64,000 bases of DNA from Akebia trifoliata (GCA_017979445.1 JADQWC010000133.1:1-64000); one strand, 5' to 3'. Positions 11,290 through 23,109 are shown, counted from the first letter of the stretch. Made by a program: numbers and translations. The notes: generated from the sequence alone by a model not told the origin.

Positions 11290-14200
11290 TGTGGCGCCCC
11301 GCCGAACGCTAACACAAATCCCCATGTCAGATCTCGAGGTATTATGTAATACCTCGAAATTTCGGCATGGTCTCCTCTGTTTATGTTAGCATTCCAAGGC
11401 GTTCAACCTGCACCTGATAACCGACATACAATCCTGCATACATATATAAAATATAATACTAGCGGAAGCTTATATACGTCTAATAACGTACGAAAGATCT
11501 GAGTGCGGAAGAATAACCAGGATACAGGATTATACAAAATTCCTCACTCTAACAGAAATCCTAACACTCAGAACAACATGTATAATACTCTCGGATAAAT
11601 CGACACCACTAGGGATAATAACCCCAATACTCACCAAGTGACGAACTCTGGCTGTCTATCTGACCTACCAGATGATTCTCACTCGTGCTCTACCTAGCCT
11701 CGCCAAGCTCTGAATCTGAAACTAAAAAAAATGGAGAAGGAAAGGGTGAGTAACAATGGTTACCCAGTAGGGAAACAAACAATTTCTGTCAATAACCCCT
11801 CCTAACATGAACGAATAAGCATACTGAATCATTTTAAAATAGTCAAAGATTTACACAAAAGAATTACGATTAACTGGTACATATAGCCAGAGATGAACAA
11901 CTAAACATTTTTAAAACTCACATCATCGATCAGCAGTACTCAATATAACATTATCTTTTTATACAAATCTAATTGATCAAAGGGAAATAATAAACATGAA
12001 TTATATATCAAAATAAACAACAGATACATAATACACAATGGTGGAGTATTGGAATTAGAGTGTTGGGATTCACGACTGGATCGCTCCCAATCGGGACATG
12101 ATGTTACAATTTCTCTCTGGCTTTTAGTTCTTGATTTTGTGGCCGGTCGCTGCACTTACCACGCTTGGTTGACCATTTATCCGGCTCAGGCTGGCCGTTT
12201 GACATGACCGTAAGCAATGGGTCTCTTTTCGATGTGTCAGAACGTTTGACTACTATAGATTGTTAGTGATCACTGACTAATCATCTTCGTCTATGCCTAT
12301 CAGGCGTGCATGTGATTCCCAAATATACAAACCATTCGTATACGACCACCTTTACATTACAAGTTCACTGGTAAAGATAGAGAAGAATAAACCCGGATTC
12401 CAGTTGTGACTCCACTCTCATACGCGTTCCATACCACGTATGAGCTTGGTGGTCCCTACCGTACATCCCAGGATAGTACACCACTCCGGATGATATGACA
12501 CACTATCCCTTCAGGCATTCACAGACTCTTTAACAGCTCACAAAATAGTTACATATGTATATTATTTTTATTTGAAAATAAAAGAGAAATTAACAATACA
12601 AGGTTGAGAATGGATATCCAGTTTCCTACCATGCAAGTGTGGCCACCCGGCCTAAAATAAATAACATAACGGAAACGTAAACAGCGCCTCGCGCTAACAG
12701 AAAGGAAATAAACATGCAACCAATAATATTATCCCTGGATATCTGTTCACCAACCTGCACACAACACAACAACGTAAAATGCAGACATCACCCCTCGGGT
12801 GTGACTCTGACATTTTACCGTTTCATACCCTTTTTCCCTTTTTCTGATTTTTACAGTTTTCAATCTCTTCAATAAAATATCCATTTTCTGATATTCAGCA
12901 ACTCAAAATGAGTTCATTGAATATTAAATCACATTTTCCAACTATAGAATTTATTTCTATCAATAATATTGAAAAAGAATACAATTTTTATATCAAAACG
13001 GGGTCCGAACAGTGCACAACGACCCAATTTATGGAAATAACCCGTTATAATACTCTACCCACGTATAATTTGTTAAAAATACAATTAAACATATCAAACA
13101 TGCAATTCTGGCGTGAATTTTGAAATAAACAAAGAATTCTATATTTCGGAAATACATCCAAAATTTTCGATAAAATCCTAAATGCAATTTCACAATCTAT
13201 GATTACTAATAGAAATTGAGAGTTCCTTACAATTACTAGGCGACGGAATTGAAGCACGTGTGCGGAAATCGAGACGATTGACGCAAAAATCGAGGTGGAC
13301 CGAACTTCGAAGTGACTGATTTTTGAAATCGACCTGGTGGTTTTGACGATCTCGATGTGCTCGTCTCTTCTCCCTTCTACGGCGAAAGGCGGTTTGACCC
13401 CGAAACCGATGAAAATCGAGGTCGAAGTTACGAAAATCTCCGTATAAAAATACGGCTGATTTTTGACTATACGGGGTGAAAAATACGAGAAAACGGAAGG
13501 AATTTGGTTGGGTTATGTAGAAAATGAGGCTGCGGACGTTTCTCCCTTCTGCGTCTGCGTCGAAAGACGGTTTGACCCCGAAACAGACGAAATCCGAGGT
13601 CAAAGTTTCGAAATTTCCGTATCCAAATACGGCTGATTTTTGATGATATTGGATGAAATAGAAAGTGAAACGAAGAAAGGTTGGGTGGGTTTTGTAGAGA
13701 ACATAGCTGCGGACCTTTTTCTCTCTTCTGCGGCGATCGTCGAAAATGGACCGTTTGCGAGAGATTTGAAGTGGAAAAATTAGAGGAAAAACAAATTTCT
13801 TTTTTTTTTTTTTTCATTTTTTTTCGCACTGTTTGGACGAGTGGGGAAGATGAGATTAAAAAAAAAAATTAAATATTATTTATATAATATTTGGGACGAA
13901 TTCGGTATTTCGCCTATTGTTTTGATCGACGATAACTTGGTCATTTGGTCTCCAAAACTGACAAACGAATACTCTATTTCGCCTAATTTTTTTATTCCGG
14001 ATCTAATGGTATAGTCAATTTCTACAAATTATGTCTCCATCAAAAATTTACATTTTTGGCCTGACGTGACCCATAAACTTGATGTCGTTTTCGTTTTTGG
14101 CGATAATTCAACTTCCTGATCTCCAAAAATGACAAATAAATAGTCTATGTTGAATAATTTTTCGTTATAAAACCAATGGTATGATCGAATTTTAAAAATT

Positions 14201-14469
14201 ATTACTCCAACAAAAAGTTACTGTTTTAGCCTGGTCCGACCCGATAATCGAGGATTTTACAACTTTTATATTTGGACTCGCATTTGAGCATGCTTACAGG
14301 CTAAACTATGTTTTTCGATCATTTTGAATCTAATGGTGAGGTCAGATTCCATTAAAAATGATCAGAAAATCCTAAAATTTTACCCCTAAGTCCCACTTTC
14401 AAGATTTTCTTAAAATTCCACTATTTATTTTTTTCCTCGAGATACGAATTAAAAATTCGGGGTTTTACA
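11290..14469 (-). mobile_element. Solo LTR, 3 kb-type gypsy, inside copia RT
   Basis: 3180 bases, TGTGGCGCC to TTTTACA on the plus strand. In its own orientation (minus) it starts TGTAAAACC and ends GGCGCCACA. A perfect duplication CACAA flanks it (11285-11289 and 14470-14474), at the point where the copia reverse transcriptase is split. It closely matches the solo LTR at 24265-27416, so both are fairly young. Overlapping open frames at 13190-13829 arise from GC-richer LTR sequence with runs of A/T. They recur in the sister LTR only because the DNA is the same, and they are not proteins. Confidence 0.94.
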
Positions 14470-14474
14470 CACAA

Positions 14475-15020
14475 TAGTCATTTCCATCATCGTAAACCCA
14501 TTTGTAGTAATGGCTCGATGAAATCGAAAGTACCATTACCTGGATGATTGCTTCAAACCATACATGGACTTTTGAAGCTTGCAGACTTTGCGCTCATGTC
14601 CTTCTATTTTGAAGCCTACAGGTTGATCCATATAGATCTCCCTATCCAAATATCCATTGAAAAATGTTGTCTTAACGTCCATCTGGAAGAGTTCTAAGTC
14701 TAAATGTGCAACAATGGCTAAAATGAGGTTAACGGATGTGAGTTTCACTACTATTAAGAAAGTCTCATCATAGTTAATATCCTTTATTTGGGTATATCTT
14801 TTCGCAACCAGACAGGCTTTATATTTATCAATAGTTCCATCAACCTTTGGCTTGACTTTTAGAATCTACTTGTTTCCAACAGTCTTGCGTCTAGGCGAAA
14901 GGTCAACAAGTTCCCAAACTTGGTTTTTCACCATAGATCTAATTTCATCTGGCATAGTAATCATCTATTCTTTAGAAGTAGATGATGACAATGCCTTCCA
15001 GTAATTCCTAGGTTCATCAC
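14475..15020 (-). pseudogene. Copia reverse transcriptase N-terminal half
   Basis: The minus-strand translation gives VWELVDLSPRRKTVGNK, then VAKRYTQIKDINYDETF, then QMDVKTTFFNGYLDREIYM (the QMDVKTAFLNG block with the first catalytic aspartate) and VCKLQKSMYGLKQSSR. The longest open piece is 14748-14536. Stops interrupt it upstream. It joins 10310-11284 once the solo LTR and its target duplication are removed. Confidence 0.88.
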
Positions 15021-15369
15021 CATCAAGTAGAGCAGACATGAATGATTCCCTTCAATCTCAAATCGATGGGTATTGTTCCACGTTTACTTCTACGTAACTC
15101 AAGATGATCATCAATAACTTCTAATGGTACACTCCCACTAATTGGTATGCTCCCACTATCCTCGTTGATCATTGGATCATCAAAAGGTTTAGTTACCCCA
15201 CCTTCGTCAAAAATAGGTGGAAGTTTCTTTTTTGATTCCAGATTTGGTTTTATCAACTCATAAAACACATGTGATGTCTGAGTTTTCTTTCTACTTGGGA
15301 AATCATTCACAATGAAATTCACATCTCGTGACTCATCTCTACCATTCCACCATTGTCTCATTTATAAAT
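15021..15369 (-). pseudogene. Copia linker between integrase and reverse transcriptase
   Basis: The open minus-strand frame 15361-15023 encodes an acidic, low-similarity segment with LRRSKRGTIP near its end. That is the typical LRRS(K/Q)R..P motif preceding copia reverse transcriptase. It follows the integrase C-terminus directly. Confidence 0.7.
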
Positions 15370-16260
15370 AAAGACAAAGCACTTAGAATGCTCAGAATAT
15401 TGTATAAACGTGTATTTCTTAGCTTTCATGTCTAACTTCCCAATCTAATGGAAATGAATATGAACAAAACCAGATGATCCCTATGGACGTAGATGAATCA
15501 ATTCAAGTTTTCTACTTGTCTATAACTCATAAGGGGTGGATGTAACAAATTTGGAGGGTACCTTATTGATGATATAGGCTGAACTCAAAAGAGCATCTCC
15601 CTAGAAAGAAATAAAAAGATTTGCTTTCGCCATGATTGATCTCATCATGTCTAAAAGGGTTCTATTCCTTCTTTTTGCTAAATCATTTTGTTGCAGAGTA
15701 AAAGAAATTATTAATTGCCTATGGATACCATTTTCTTCACAAAGCCTCTTCATAGTTTCTAATAAATATTCATATCCTCGGTCAGTTCTGAGAGTCTTAA
15801 TTTTCCTCTCCAACTAATTTTCAACTTTCAACATAAATTTCTTAAAGCAATGTGATGCTTCAGGAAATCAAATAAATATGTTCATATCACGAATAATCAT
15901 TAATAAATGTGATGAAATAGGTCCTTCCATGTTTTGCCCTCACATTAAGTGATCCATAGATGTCAGAATGGTATAACTCTAAGGGAATTGACGTATATAC
16001 CGCCTTTCCAAATGGTTTCCTACTCAACTTTATGGCTAGACAATGTTCACTGATCGGAAGATCAACTTTTGAAAGTGAATGTAATAATCCATCATTTGCT
16101 AATCTTTTCATCCTATCTTTCCCAATATGATTTAATCTAGCATGATATTTCACAGAATAAAAAATAATATCATTGGAAATTGAATAAGCATCATGGTTTA
16201 AATTACTAAAATTAACATCTAATTTAAACATACCATTTGAAATAAAAGCATATTCATAAA
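15370..16260 (-). pseudogene. Copia integrase
   Basis: The N-terminal zinc-binding part reads YHARLNHIGKDRMKRLAND...LPISEHCLA (16231-16020), matching the GAG-pre-integrase pattern in which SEHC replaces CEHC, so one zinc-binding cysteine is lost. The core keeps HSDIYG (first Asp) and LRTDRGYEYL (second Asp). The third catalytic position, normally NGVAERRN, reads NDLAKRRN, a Glu to Lys change (GAA to AAA). A stop replaces Trp before GDALLSSAYIINKVPSK, and the C-terminus ends around KAKKYTFIQYSEHSK. The enzyme could not have worked in this copy. Confidence 0.87.
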
Positions 16261-16394
16261 CAACTTAATCTAAAGAAATGCTAATTATTTTTAACAAAAA
16301 TGGAAATCAAAACCTAAATATAATAGCGATGTAACTGAAAGCAAACTAAGTTGAAGTCCTAACGCATAAAGAACATCGTGGAGTAACAATAAGT

Positions 16395-16559
16395 GTCTTG
16401 TGCGCAACCATAGTTAGTAGTTCCAACTCCCACTACGTCTTCACTAAAATTGTTTCCCATTCAAAATCTCATGTTACCATGCGGGACTCGACGAAACTTT
16501 ATGAATCATACTCTATCCCTTGCTGTATGTTTGGTTACTCCGGAATCTACAATCCAATC
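16395..16559 (-). pseudogene. Copia aspartic protease fragment
   Basis: The minus-strand frame from 16559 reads DWIVDSGVTKHTARDRV, then a stop, then FIKFRRVPHGNMRF. DSG is the catalytic triplet and the rest follows the usual copia protease (xDSGATxHxxxxRxxF). Position between gag zinc knuckle and integrase is as expected. Confidence 0.8.
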
Positions 16560-16639
16560 AAGATCATAAGAATCAGCAACAAGCACTTCTATGCAAATAA
16601 AACAACAAAAAGGGTTTTAGAGTTGGTTTACCTTTTTCG

Positions 16640-17464
16640 GCTTAGTGCATTCACGAATGAAGTGTCCCAATTTCTTACAGTTGTGGTATACCATTTTAGA
16701 TTTGTCTTTCTTTCCACCATGTTTTCCTCTGCGGCGCTTGAAATTCGAATCTTCTTAGGCACAATTTCATTAGTCTGAGTTCTTTTCATTGGCTTACGCT
16801 TGGATTTGAAGTTCCCGTGCTTATCAGATTCAGTAGTGAAAATGACAATGTTAGTCCTTGCAGACTAACGTTCAACTTCTAATTCAAGATGTCGTGACAA
16901 CAAAGAAAAGTTAGCAATACTCTTATTGTGCATCATATTGAGTTTCATCTACTCTCAAGAATCTGGTAAAGATCTCAAGACAACAAGGATTTACTACTCA
17001 TCTATCAGAATATTTTTAGCAGCTTTCAGATCGCGTATCATTTGAGACATTTTCCTAAGATGCTCGCACATGGTGTCATTGGGAGTCTTCTTATATGAGT
17101 CAAACTTTAGCGTTAATGCATACAATTTGGTTACTGAAGTACCTCCAAAAGATAATTTCAAAGCATCCTACATTTCTTTGGTTGTTTGATAATCCTCGAA
17201 TTAGCCAATAATATCATTGTGCATGCTACTCAACATAGTAAAGCGAACGCATCGATCTTGCTTTTGCCAATTCAGGTATGTGACCATGCTATGACGGTGT
17301 TGTGCAGATGTCCCTTCTTCTGGTCTGTCCATAACTATGGTCAAAGTATCCAAGACCCCTTGCTCATCTAAGAGATACTGGATCTTACGGTACCAAATAT
17401 CATAATTATTACCATCCAATTTCTCTCCCTTATTTAAATCCGCTACTATGTTTTTAGATGACAT
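16640..17464 (-). pseudogene. Copia gag
   Basis: The frame 17464-17201 starts MSSKNIVADLNKGEKLDGNN and contains YDIWYRKIQYLLDEQGVLD, a copia gag N-terminus (UBN2-like). Homologous sequence continues in shifted frames (KLYALTLKFDSYKKTPNDTM near 17050, SLPDS, RHLELEVERQ near 16880) to the CCHC knuckle at 16646-16690. The knuckle reads YHNCKKLGHFIREC, so the first cysteine has become tyrosine (TGC to TAC). The start was chosen at 17464 because it opens directly before the conserved KLDGNNYDIW block. Confidence 0.85.
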
Positions 17465-18996
17465 TGCAATTTATTGTATAAATACAAAAAATGTGCACAA
17501 ATCAAAAATATATATACATGATGTTATATTTTTATCAATTATGCCACATACAAAAAATTTGCTCAATCCCTCAGATCAGTCAATCAAGATCAATGTTATG
17601 ATAGTAGATCGAAAAACTAAATATTGACAATTGTCAAAGTTAGCAATCATCTCTTTTGATCATAATTTTGATTTTAATTGCTAAATCTGTGACATGTAAA
17701 TTTTAAAGAGGCCCAATAGATTACCACTCTTAATGGTAATAAAATTAATAAATATTTAAATTTGATCACCAAAGCAATTGTCCATATCATGTTATTTCAA
17801 CAACTATAATCAAACAATTAATCACGAATATATATATATATGACGATACACATTTGCATGGTATGAGCTACACTATTTAGCAAGCAATTTTTTATTTTAA
17901 AGTGCATTCATACAATTCCTTGAATGGAGATGTACAAAAAAAATAATCTTAAAATTAAAATGGCTCCAAGGCTACACCTCATAATAATCAATATAAAATT
18001 GGTGAGCTATATTAATAACCAATGTTATTTAATTATACAAGCTACAATTGTATATTAAAAATACCCAATTCAATCCATTATTTGAACAAATATAGAGTTC
18101 TATTGAACTCAGTGTAAATTAATTATACAACTTGTTGTTGTATATTAAAAAAAATCCCAATTCAATGCATTTTTTCAATAATTATAAAGTTCTCTTGAAC
18201 TCAGTGTTTGATTAGTTATACAACCATAGTTGTATATTAAAAAATCAAATTAAAATCAATGTCAATTACTTATACAGCTACTGATATATATTAAAAAAAC
18301 CATCTAAATTCTAAAATCAATATATATTAATAAGAGAAGAATTTTGTTGAACACTATCTTCTTCATTTCTTCTTCCAGAACCATTAATCTTGTAAAAAAA
18401 ATTCGACTTATTCGTTAAGGCTAAGGATGAAAAGAGGAAACCAAGCCATCATAGATGACTCAAGATCGACTTTTAAGAGGTGGAGAAGAAGATGATGGAA
18501 GGAGAACTTGGAGAGCTTTACGACCAAGTGATGACCTCTGTCACGTTGGAGCTTCAACCCAAGAGTAGCCACGGCATGGATCTGAGGCACAGTCTTAGCA
18601 TGACTAAATCCAGATCAAAAGGTTACGAACTTGATCCATGCTCACCGCATAAAAACGACAAATTAGGTAAGTCGGATATGATCTTTTCTCATGTTCTTCG
18701 TCTAATTTTATGATCTTACCTCCTTCTTCCCCTTTTTTTATTTTATTATGAACTTCAACAAAAAGTAACAGAAATCAAAAGAAAATAGCGTATTCTTAGT
18801 GTCCGATGATCGTTCATAGAAAAAACCCCCAAATTTCTTGTCCAAAATCGATTTGGAGAAAAAAACCCTAAGTTTCCGTCCAAAATCGATTTAGGAAAAA
18901 AAAATTTGGTAGATGAACTCTTAAGGTTTTGTTTGATTAAATAAAATCGATTTAGATTTATATTCGAATAACACAACGGAGCATGAAACAAATAAC
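17465..18996 (-). other. Copia 5' leader
   Basis: 1.5 kb between the primer binding site and gag, long for a copia leader. From 17950 to 18310 there is a loosely repeated AT-rich unit of about 110 bases (the word GTTGTATATTAAAAA recurs near 18046, 18135 and 18230). The stretch at 18480-18713 is less AT-rich and open on the plus strand. I see no family match, but a captured fragment cannot be excluded. Confidence 0.5.
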
Positions 18997-19008
18997 GCTC
19001 TGATATCA
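18997..19008 (-). other. Copia primer binding site, tRNA-Met type
   Basis: The minus strand reads TGATATCAGAGC, one base off TGGTATCAGAGC, the complement of the plant initiator tRNA-Met 3' end. It sits one base from the LTR end at 19010, which fixes the LTR boundary and the element's orientation. Confidence 0.85.
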
Positions 19009-19009
19009 A

Positions 19010-19420
19010 TGTTACCATTTTTAGGAAACATACCTTTTAGTCACAATAGAAATTCAAACCTTGAGTCATGTCACGTTGAATCAATCATTGGAGATTGGAA
19101 GTCCAAATACCCATCACGTTGACGCTTCTAGAGCAGTTGATGTTTCCATGCCTTAAACCCTAAGGTCTTTTAATAGAAACCCATAAAACTACTACTTTGA
19201 GAGAAAAAATCCTTTTTAGGAGAATTTGATTTTTTGTAGTCTTTTGTTATGTTCTTCACATCCCTACATCTCATCTATTTATAGAGATAAAAATAAGAAA
19301 AGGGATTGTAGTCTCCTATTATAATAGGGACTCAACCTTATTAAGACTCTAACTCCAAGAGGAGTCTTAATATATGATATACATAGATTGGGTCCACATG
19401 GACGCCCAAAACAACTAACA
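19010..19420 (-). repeat. 5' LTR of the copia element
   Basis: 411 bases, TGTTACC to CTAACA on the plus strand, collinear with 7002-7414. It carries the element's promoter. The two LTRs differ at many positions, mostly transitions, so the insertion is not recent. Confidence 0.87.
19275..19284 (-). promoter_or_regulatory. TATA box of the copia LTR
   Basis: The minus strand reads CTATAAATAG inside the 5' LTR, the standard plant LTR promoter core. Transcription would run leftward into the leader and gag. Confidence 0.6.
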
Positions 19421-21799
19421 CCATGACAGAAATTTGGAAGTTTATTTAATTTTTTTTTACAGGGACAGATCTGATGAAGAAGATAAAGACTTGTTCCAAC
19501 TTCGCTATCTGATAGCGATTAATGATCCCATGAAGTAGTTTATAACCAACTTGCAATGATTTATATTTTATTTTGTTGTTTTTTTAGGAACCTTGAGCTT
19601 TGGTTAAAAGAACTTTGGATCTAGTACAATTCTTGAACAAGTTGTTGTTGAAGATGCACATGAACAACTTGCAAAGCCGCCTTCTCTATTCATTTTTTTG
19701 GAACCTCCTCTAGGATAACCAAAAATCTACCTCAAAGTGACTGAGGCATCCTCAGTGCATCCTTTATGTTCAATTTTGTAACACCACCAGTAGCAATGGT
19801 AGCAACATCAACTTTAAATTTACTTGGATCACTAAGTATTCTTTCACTTTTCAGCTTGGCGAAGGATTATTGTTTGGAAGCTGCAACAACAAGATTGTCC
19901 TTATAGACTTTGATGAGCACATGAGCTGTGACAACTACAATTGAGAAGTAACTATTGAATCACCAACAACAAGTTTATCAATTAAGTCACCGTGTTAACT
20001 TAGCATTCTCATATTTTTTCTATTGAATCACCAACAATTACTTTTTTGGAAGATTTCTTGCTAGATTTTCCACTTGATTTTGTTATCTTCTTGGCTAAAT
20101 GTCAAATAGACCCATATTCTGATTGAAACATAACATACAAAGGTTTTCGACTTCAACATGTCGACGATTATGTAGCTTTGATGAAAATCCAATCCCTATA
20201 AAGGATGCCTTATGATTGAGGCGTACCTCCATTCTCCAAAAATTCAATGATGCAGTTGTGAAGGAAAACGTAAGGGGTTGTAGCACTCAACCTCTTTCCA
20301 CTTTGAAATTAGTTATTGGGGGGGATGACATAGTAGCCATGGACAGAAGTGGTGATGGAGCAACACCATTGATAAGCAGTACAACTTATTTATCTCTATT
20401 TTCCTTCTCTTCTACCATTGATTTTCTTAAATAAAGGTGGGGATGGCATGCCATGATTCTGAATTGCGTGCATGTCAAAAGAATGGAACAAAACCCATGT
20501 GTTTACATTTATCCTAGTCTACTCTAACTAAGGTCGATGTGCCGATCATCTTGTTGATCAGCTTGAGCTTGTCTTGTGATTCTTGGACGAGCTTCTTGAC
20601 TTACCCGCAATTGATTTTCTTATTGATTTGCTCCAAGTCTTTCTTATTTTGGCATACTTTTGTTAGATGTTGTCACTAATATCCAAAACTTTTTTCTTTG
20701 AAAAGTTTGATATTTTTTATTTTTTATTTTTATTATTCTTTCTCTTTTTTCCTATTCCAATTTTTTGTAAGGGCTTCAAGTAGTGGTTATAGGCATCGTA
20801 AATAGTACGCTTTTGTTGTGATCAATGATTGCCAAAGTGCTGCAAAGAATACAGATTTTAGATGTCGAGATGACCTAACATGCAATGTTACGAGGTCCTA
20901 TTGGTGTAAATTGAGCCCGATCTATTTAATTTGCAAAAGTCCACGACTTGGAGAGCTTACTAATACCACCAAACTTTCTAGTGATAATGATCTTCACTTC
21001 TAAAAAGCCCTTTGATTTTAATTGACTCTTCAACTACATTAATAAGGATGGAACTTAGAAGCAATACATTTGTCGCATGTAGGATAATTAATTATTTTAT
21101 TTTTCTTTGGTACAGGGCATTTGCCATTATAGAAGAAATTGAAGTAATAATTAGCAACAACTCTAAAAATGATTTTCATTGTGGTTTTGGAGATTTTGCA
21201 GCAACTTCATCAACACATTGAAGGATGTAAAGATGAGCTAGAAGGGTAGCACTAGGTTTGCAACAATGGAATAATGATCTGAATAACTATAGCAGCATTG
21301 ATGATATCGGTAAGAAGTTGGAATATTTCCTAATTGACTCGTAGTAATCTTTTTCTGATATCTATAACTATTGATTGAAAAAGAATAGAGTTGATGCCAT
21401 AACTTTAGTCGATAAGAATGGGTTTCCATGATATCCATGTGAATCCTTATTGTCTGATGCCTTCAATTATCCACAATTTCCATGTGGCTTCCACCTAGAA
21501 TGCAATAACCGATTAGTATGATTAATGGCGTTAATGAATTTTTTTTCTCCTTTTATTAGTGTTTGTCACCAACAACTCTTTTTTCTGTTTGTTTCCATGA
21601 AGAGTTACATTCTTGCTATTGACAGAAATTTCAAGTTCATTTAATTGTTTTATTCTTTTTTGAGGATTGTGATGGAACTTTGTAGGATCATGTGAACCAA
21701 TGCTTGTTAGCATATGTTTGGATAAATTATTCATCAGTCGGTTCTTGGGGATGAACAATGCAAATGGTGTGGGAATATCATTGGACGTAAACATGTACA
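19421..21799. other. Uncharacterised segment, probably inside the old Tat-like element
   Basis: It lies between the copia 5' LTR and the tandem repeats. It has no retrotransposon domain that I can recognise. A P0-like stretch lies on the minus strand at 19742-19950. The word GTTGGTGATTCAATAG occurs twice within 70 bases (near 19955 and 20025), a small local duplication. Minus strand near 20520-20640 translates to a lysine- and glutamine-rich stretch with coiled-coil character (KKLVQESQDKLKLINKMI), function unknown. Short open frames on both strands show no family match. Confidence 0.35.
19742..19950 (-). pseudogene. Possible ribosomal stalk protein P0 C-terminal fragment
   Basis: The minus-strand translation runs IVVVTAHVLIKVYKDNLVV, AASKQ, stop, SFAKLKSERILSDPSKF, then KVDVATIATGGVTK. 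It follows the plant P0 pattern AAPHMFINxYKNVLAxAVxTEYSF...VKEYLxDPSKFAVA. A gapless fit puts the stop where the conserved Tyr before SF sits, and DPSKF is exact. The acidic C-terminal tail of P0 is not visible. If correct it is a decayed processed or captured gene fragment. The match is short and was made by eye, so it remains tentative. Confidence 0.35.
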
Positions 21800-21803
21800 C
21801 ACT

Positions 21804-22395
21804 TTAGTTGGTTAGTTATCGATATAACTATATATCAGTTATGCTCGGGGGGCAGATAATGCCAACTAGCTAGAAATGCCATGTGATCAAAGATTTGTAC
21901 ATGTTGGTTGGCCAATCTCCGAAACAATTATATATCAATGGTGCTTGGGGGCAACCAATTCTAATTTGTTGAAGATACCACATGATGAGAAATATACACA
22001 TGTTAGTTGGTCAGTCTCCAAGAAAATTGTTTATCAGTAATGCTCGAAGACGAACAACACCAACTAGCTAGAAGCGTCGCATGATGAAAGATTTGTACAT
22101 GTTGGTTGGCCAGTCTCCAAAGCAATTGTTTATCATTGGTGCTCGGGGGCGGACAACACCAACTAGCTAGAAACACCACATGATGAAAGATTTGCAGACC
22201 CCGATTGGCTAGTTTCTACAGCAATTATTTATTAGTGTGCTCGAGGGTGGAAAGCGTCAATTGGCTAAAAGAACTACATGATGAGAGACATCAATACACT
22301 GGTTGGCAAGTCTTCAAAGTAGTTATTTATCAACGGTGCTCGGGAGTGAATAATACCAACTGGCTAGAGATGCCATGTGACGAAAAACGTTGTCG
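21804..22395. repeat. Tandem repeat, about 99 bp, six copies
   Basis: Units begin with a TTGGTTGGCCAGTCT-like word at about 21804, 21902, 22001, 22100, 22201 and 22299. Each contains a GGTGCTCGGGGG-like core and a CCAACTAGCTAGAA-like core. Units differ from each other at many positions, so the array is old. It sits in the 3' region of the minus-strand Tat-like element, where such elements often carry tandem repeats. Confidence 0.88.
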
Positions 22396-22411
22396 AATTG
22401 CTTAGACTCAT

Positions 22412-23045
22412 GTTGATGAGCGTCACCAACAGTTTAGGTTCCTATCAAGGAGCATTAACAACAGATTAGTCTCATCTCAAGGAATGTTGCCAACGGTTTA
22501 GGCTCTTGTCGAGAAGCGTTGTCAAAAAATTTAAGCTCGTATCGAGGAGCGTTGCCAATAGTTTAAGCTCATGTCGAGGAGGATTGTTAAACATTTTAGG
22601 TTCGTGTCGAGGAGTGTTGTCAAATAATTTAGGCTCTTGCTGAGGAGTATTGCCAATAGTTTAGGCTCGTGTTGAAGAGTATTGTCAAACAGTTTAGCTT
22701 CGTGCCAAGGAGTATCGTCAACAATTTAGGCTCATGTTGAAAAGTTTTATCAAACAGTTTAAGTTTGTGCCGAGGAGCGTTACCAATAGTTTAGGTTTGT
22801 GTCGAGGAGCATTATCAAATAGTTTATGCTCGTGCAAAGGAGCGTTGCCAGCAAATAAGCTTGTGCCGGGGAGCATCACCAAAAATTTAATCTCGTGTTG
22901 AGGAGCATTGTCAAATAGTTTAGGGTCGTATTGAGGAGCATCGCCAACAGCTTAGACATATGTCGAGGAGCATTGTCAAACAATTTAGACTTATATCGAG
23001 GAGCATTGCCAAAAGTTTAGGCTTGTGTTGAGGAGCATTGCTGAT
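22412..23045. repeat. Tandem repeat, about 33 bp, roughly 19 copies
   Basis: The unit resembles GTTTAGGCTCGTGTCGAGGA plus GCGTTGCCAACA, 32-34 bases long, with heavy divergence between units. Each unit holds a small inverted repeat (CTCGTGTCGAG). It follows directly on the 99 bp array and precedes the Tat 3' motif and gag on the minus strand. Confidence 0.9.
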
Positions 23046-23109
23046 TTTTTTTAGATATGAAATTTGAAGAAGACTTTGTTTTTCTTCAATAAACGAACCT
23101 AGTGAGATG

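Larger units (their letters stand above)
7002..19420 (-). mobile_element. Ty1/copia element, inactivated and twice interrupted
   Basis: Two related LTRs (7002-7414 and 19010-19420, both TG...CA) flank a minus-strand gag, protease, integrase, reverse transcriptase and RNase H, in the copia order with integrase before reverse transcriptase. A tRNA-Met primer binding site sits next to the right LTR and a purine tract next to the left LTR. Later insertions are a Tat solo LTR at 7745-9416 and a 3.2 kb solo LTR at 11290-14469, the latter splitting the reverse transcriptase gene. Flanking 5-mers (TTTCA left, CCATG right) do not match, so the target duplication has decayed or one end was rearranged. 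Many stops, frameshifts and lost catalytic residues show it is dead. Confidence 0.88.

Noticed and set aside
13190..13829. Overlapping minus-strand open frames with Phe/Arg-rich peptides, repeated at 26149-26866
   Set aside because: They lie inside the same region of two solo LTRs, overlap in several frames and both strands, and match no family. Their recurrence is explained by LTR homology.
7002..19420. A target duplication for the copia element
   Set aside because: The flanking bases TTTCA and CCATG do not match, and shifting the LTR edges by a few bases does not help, so none is claimed.
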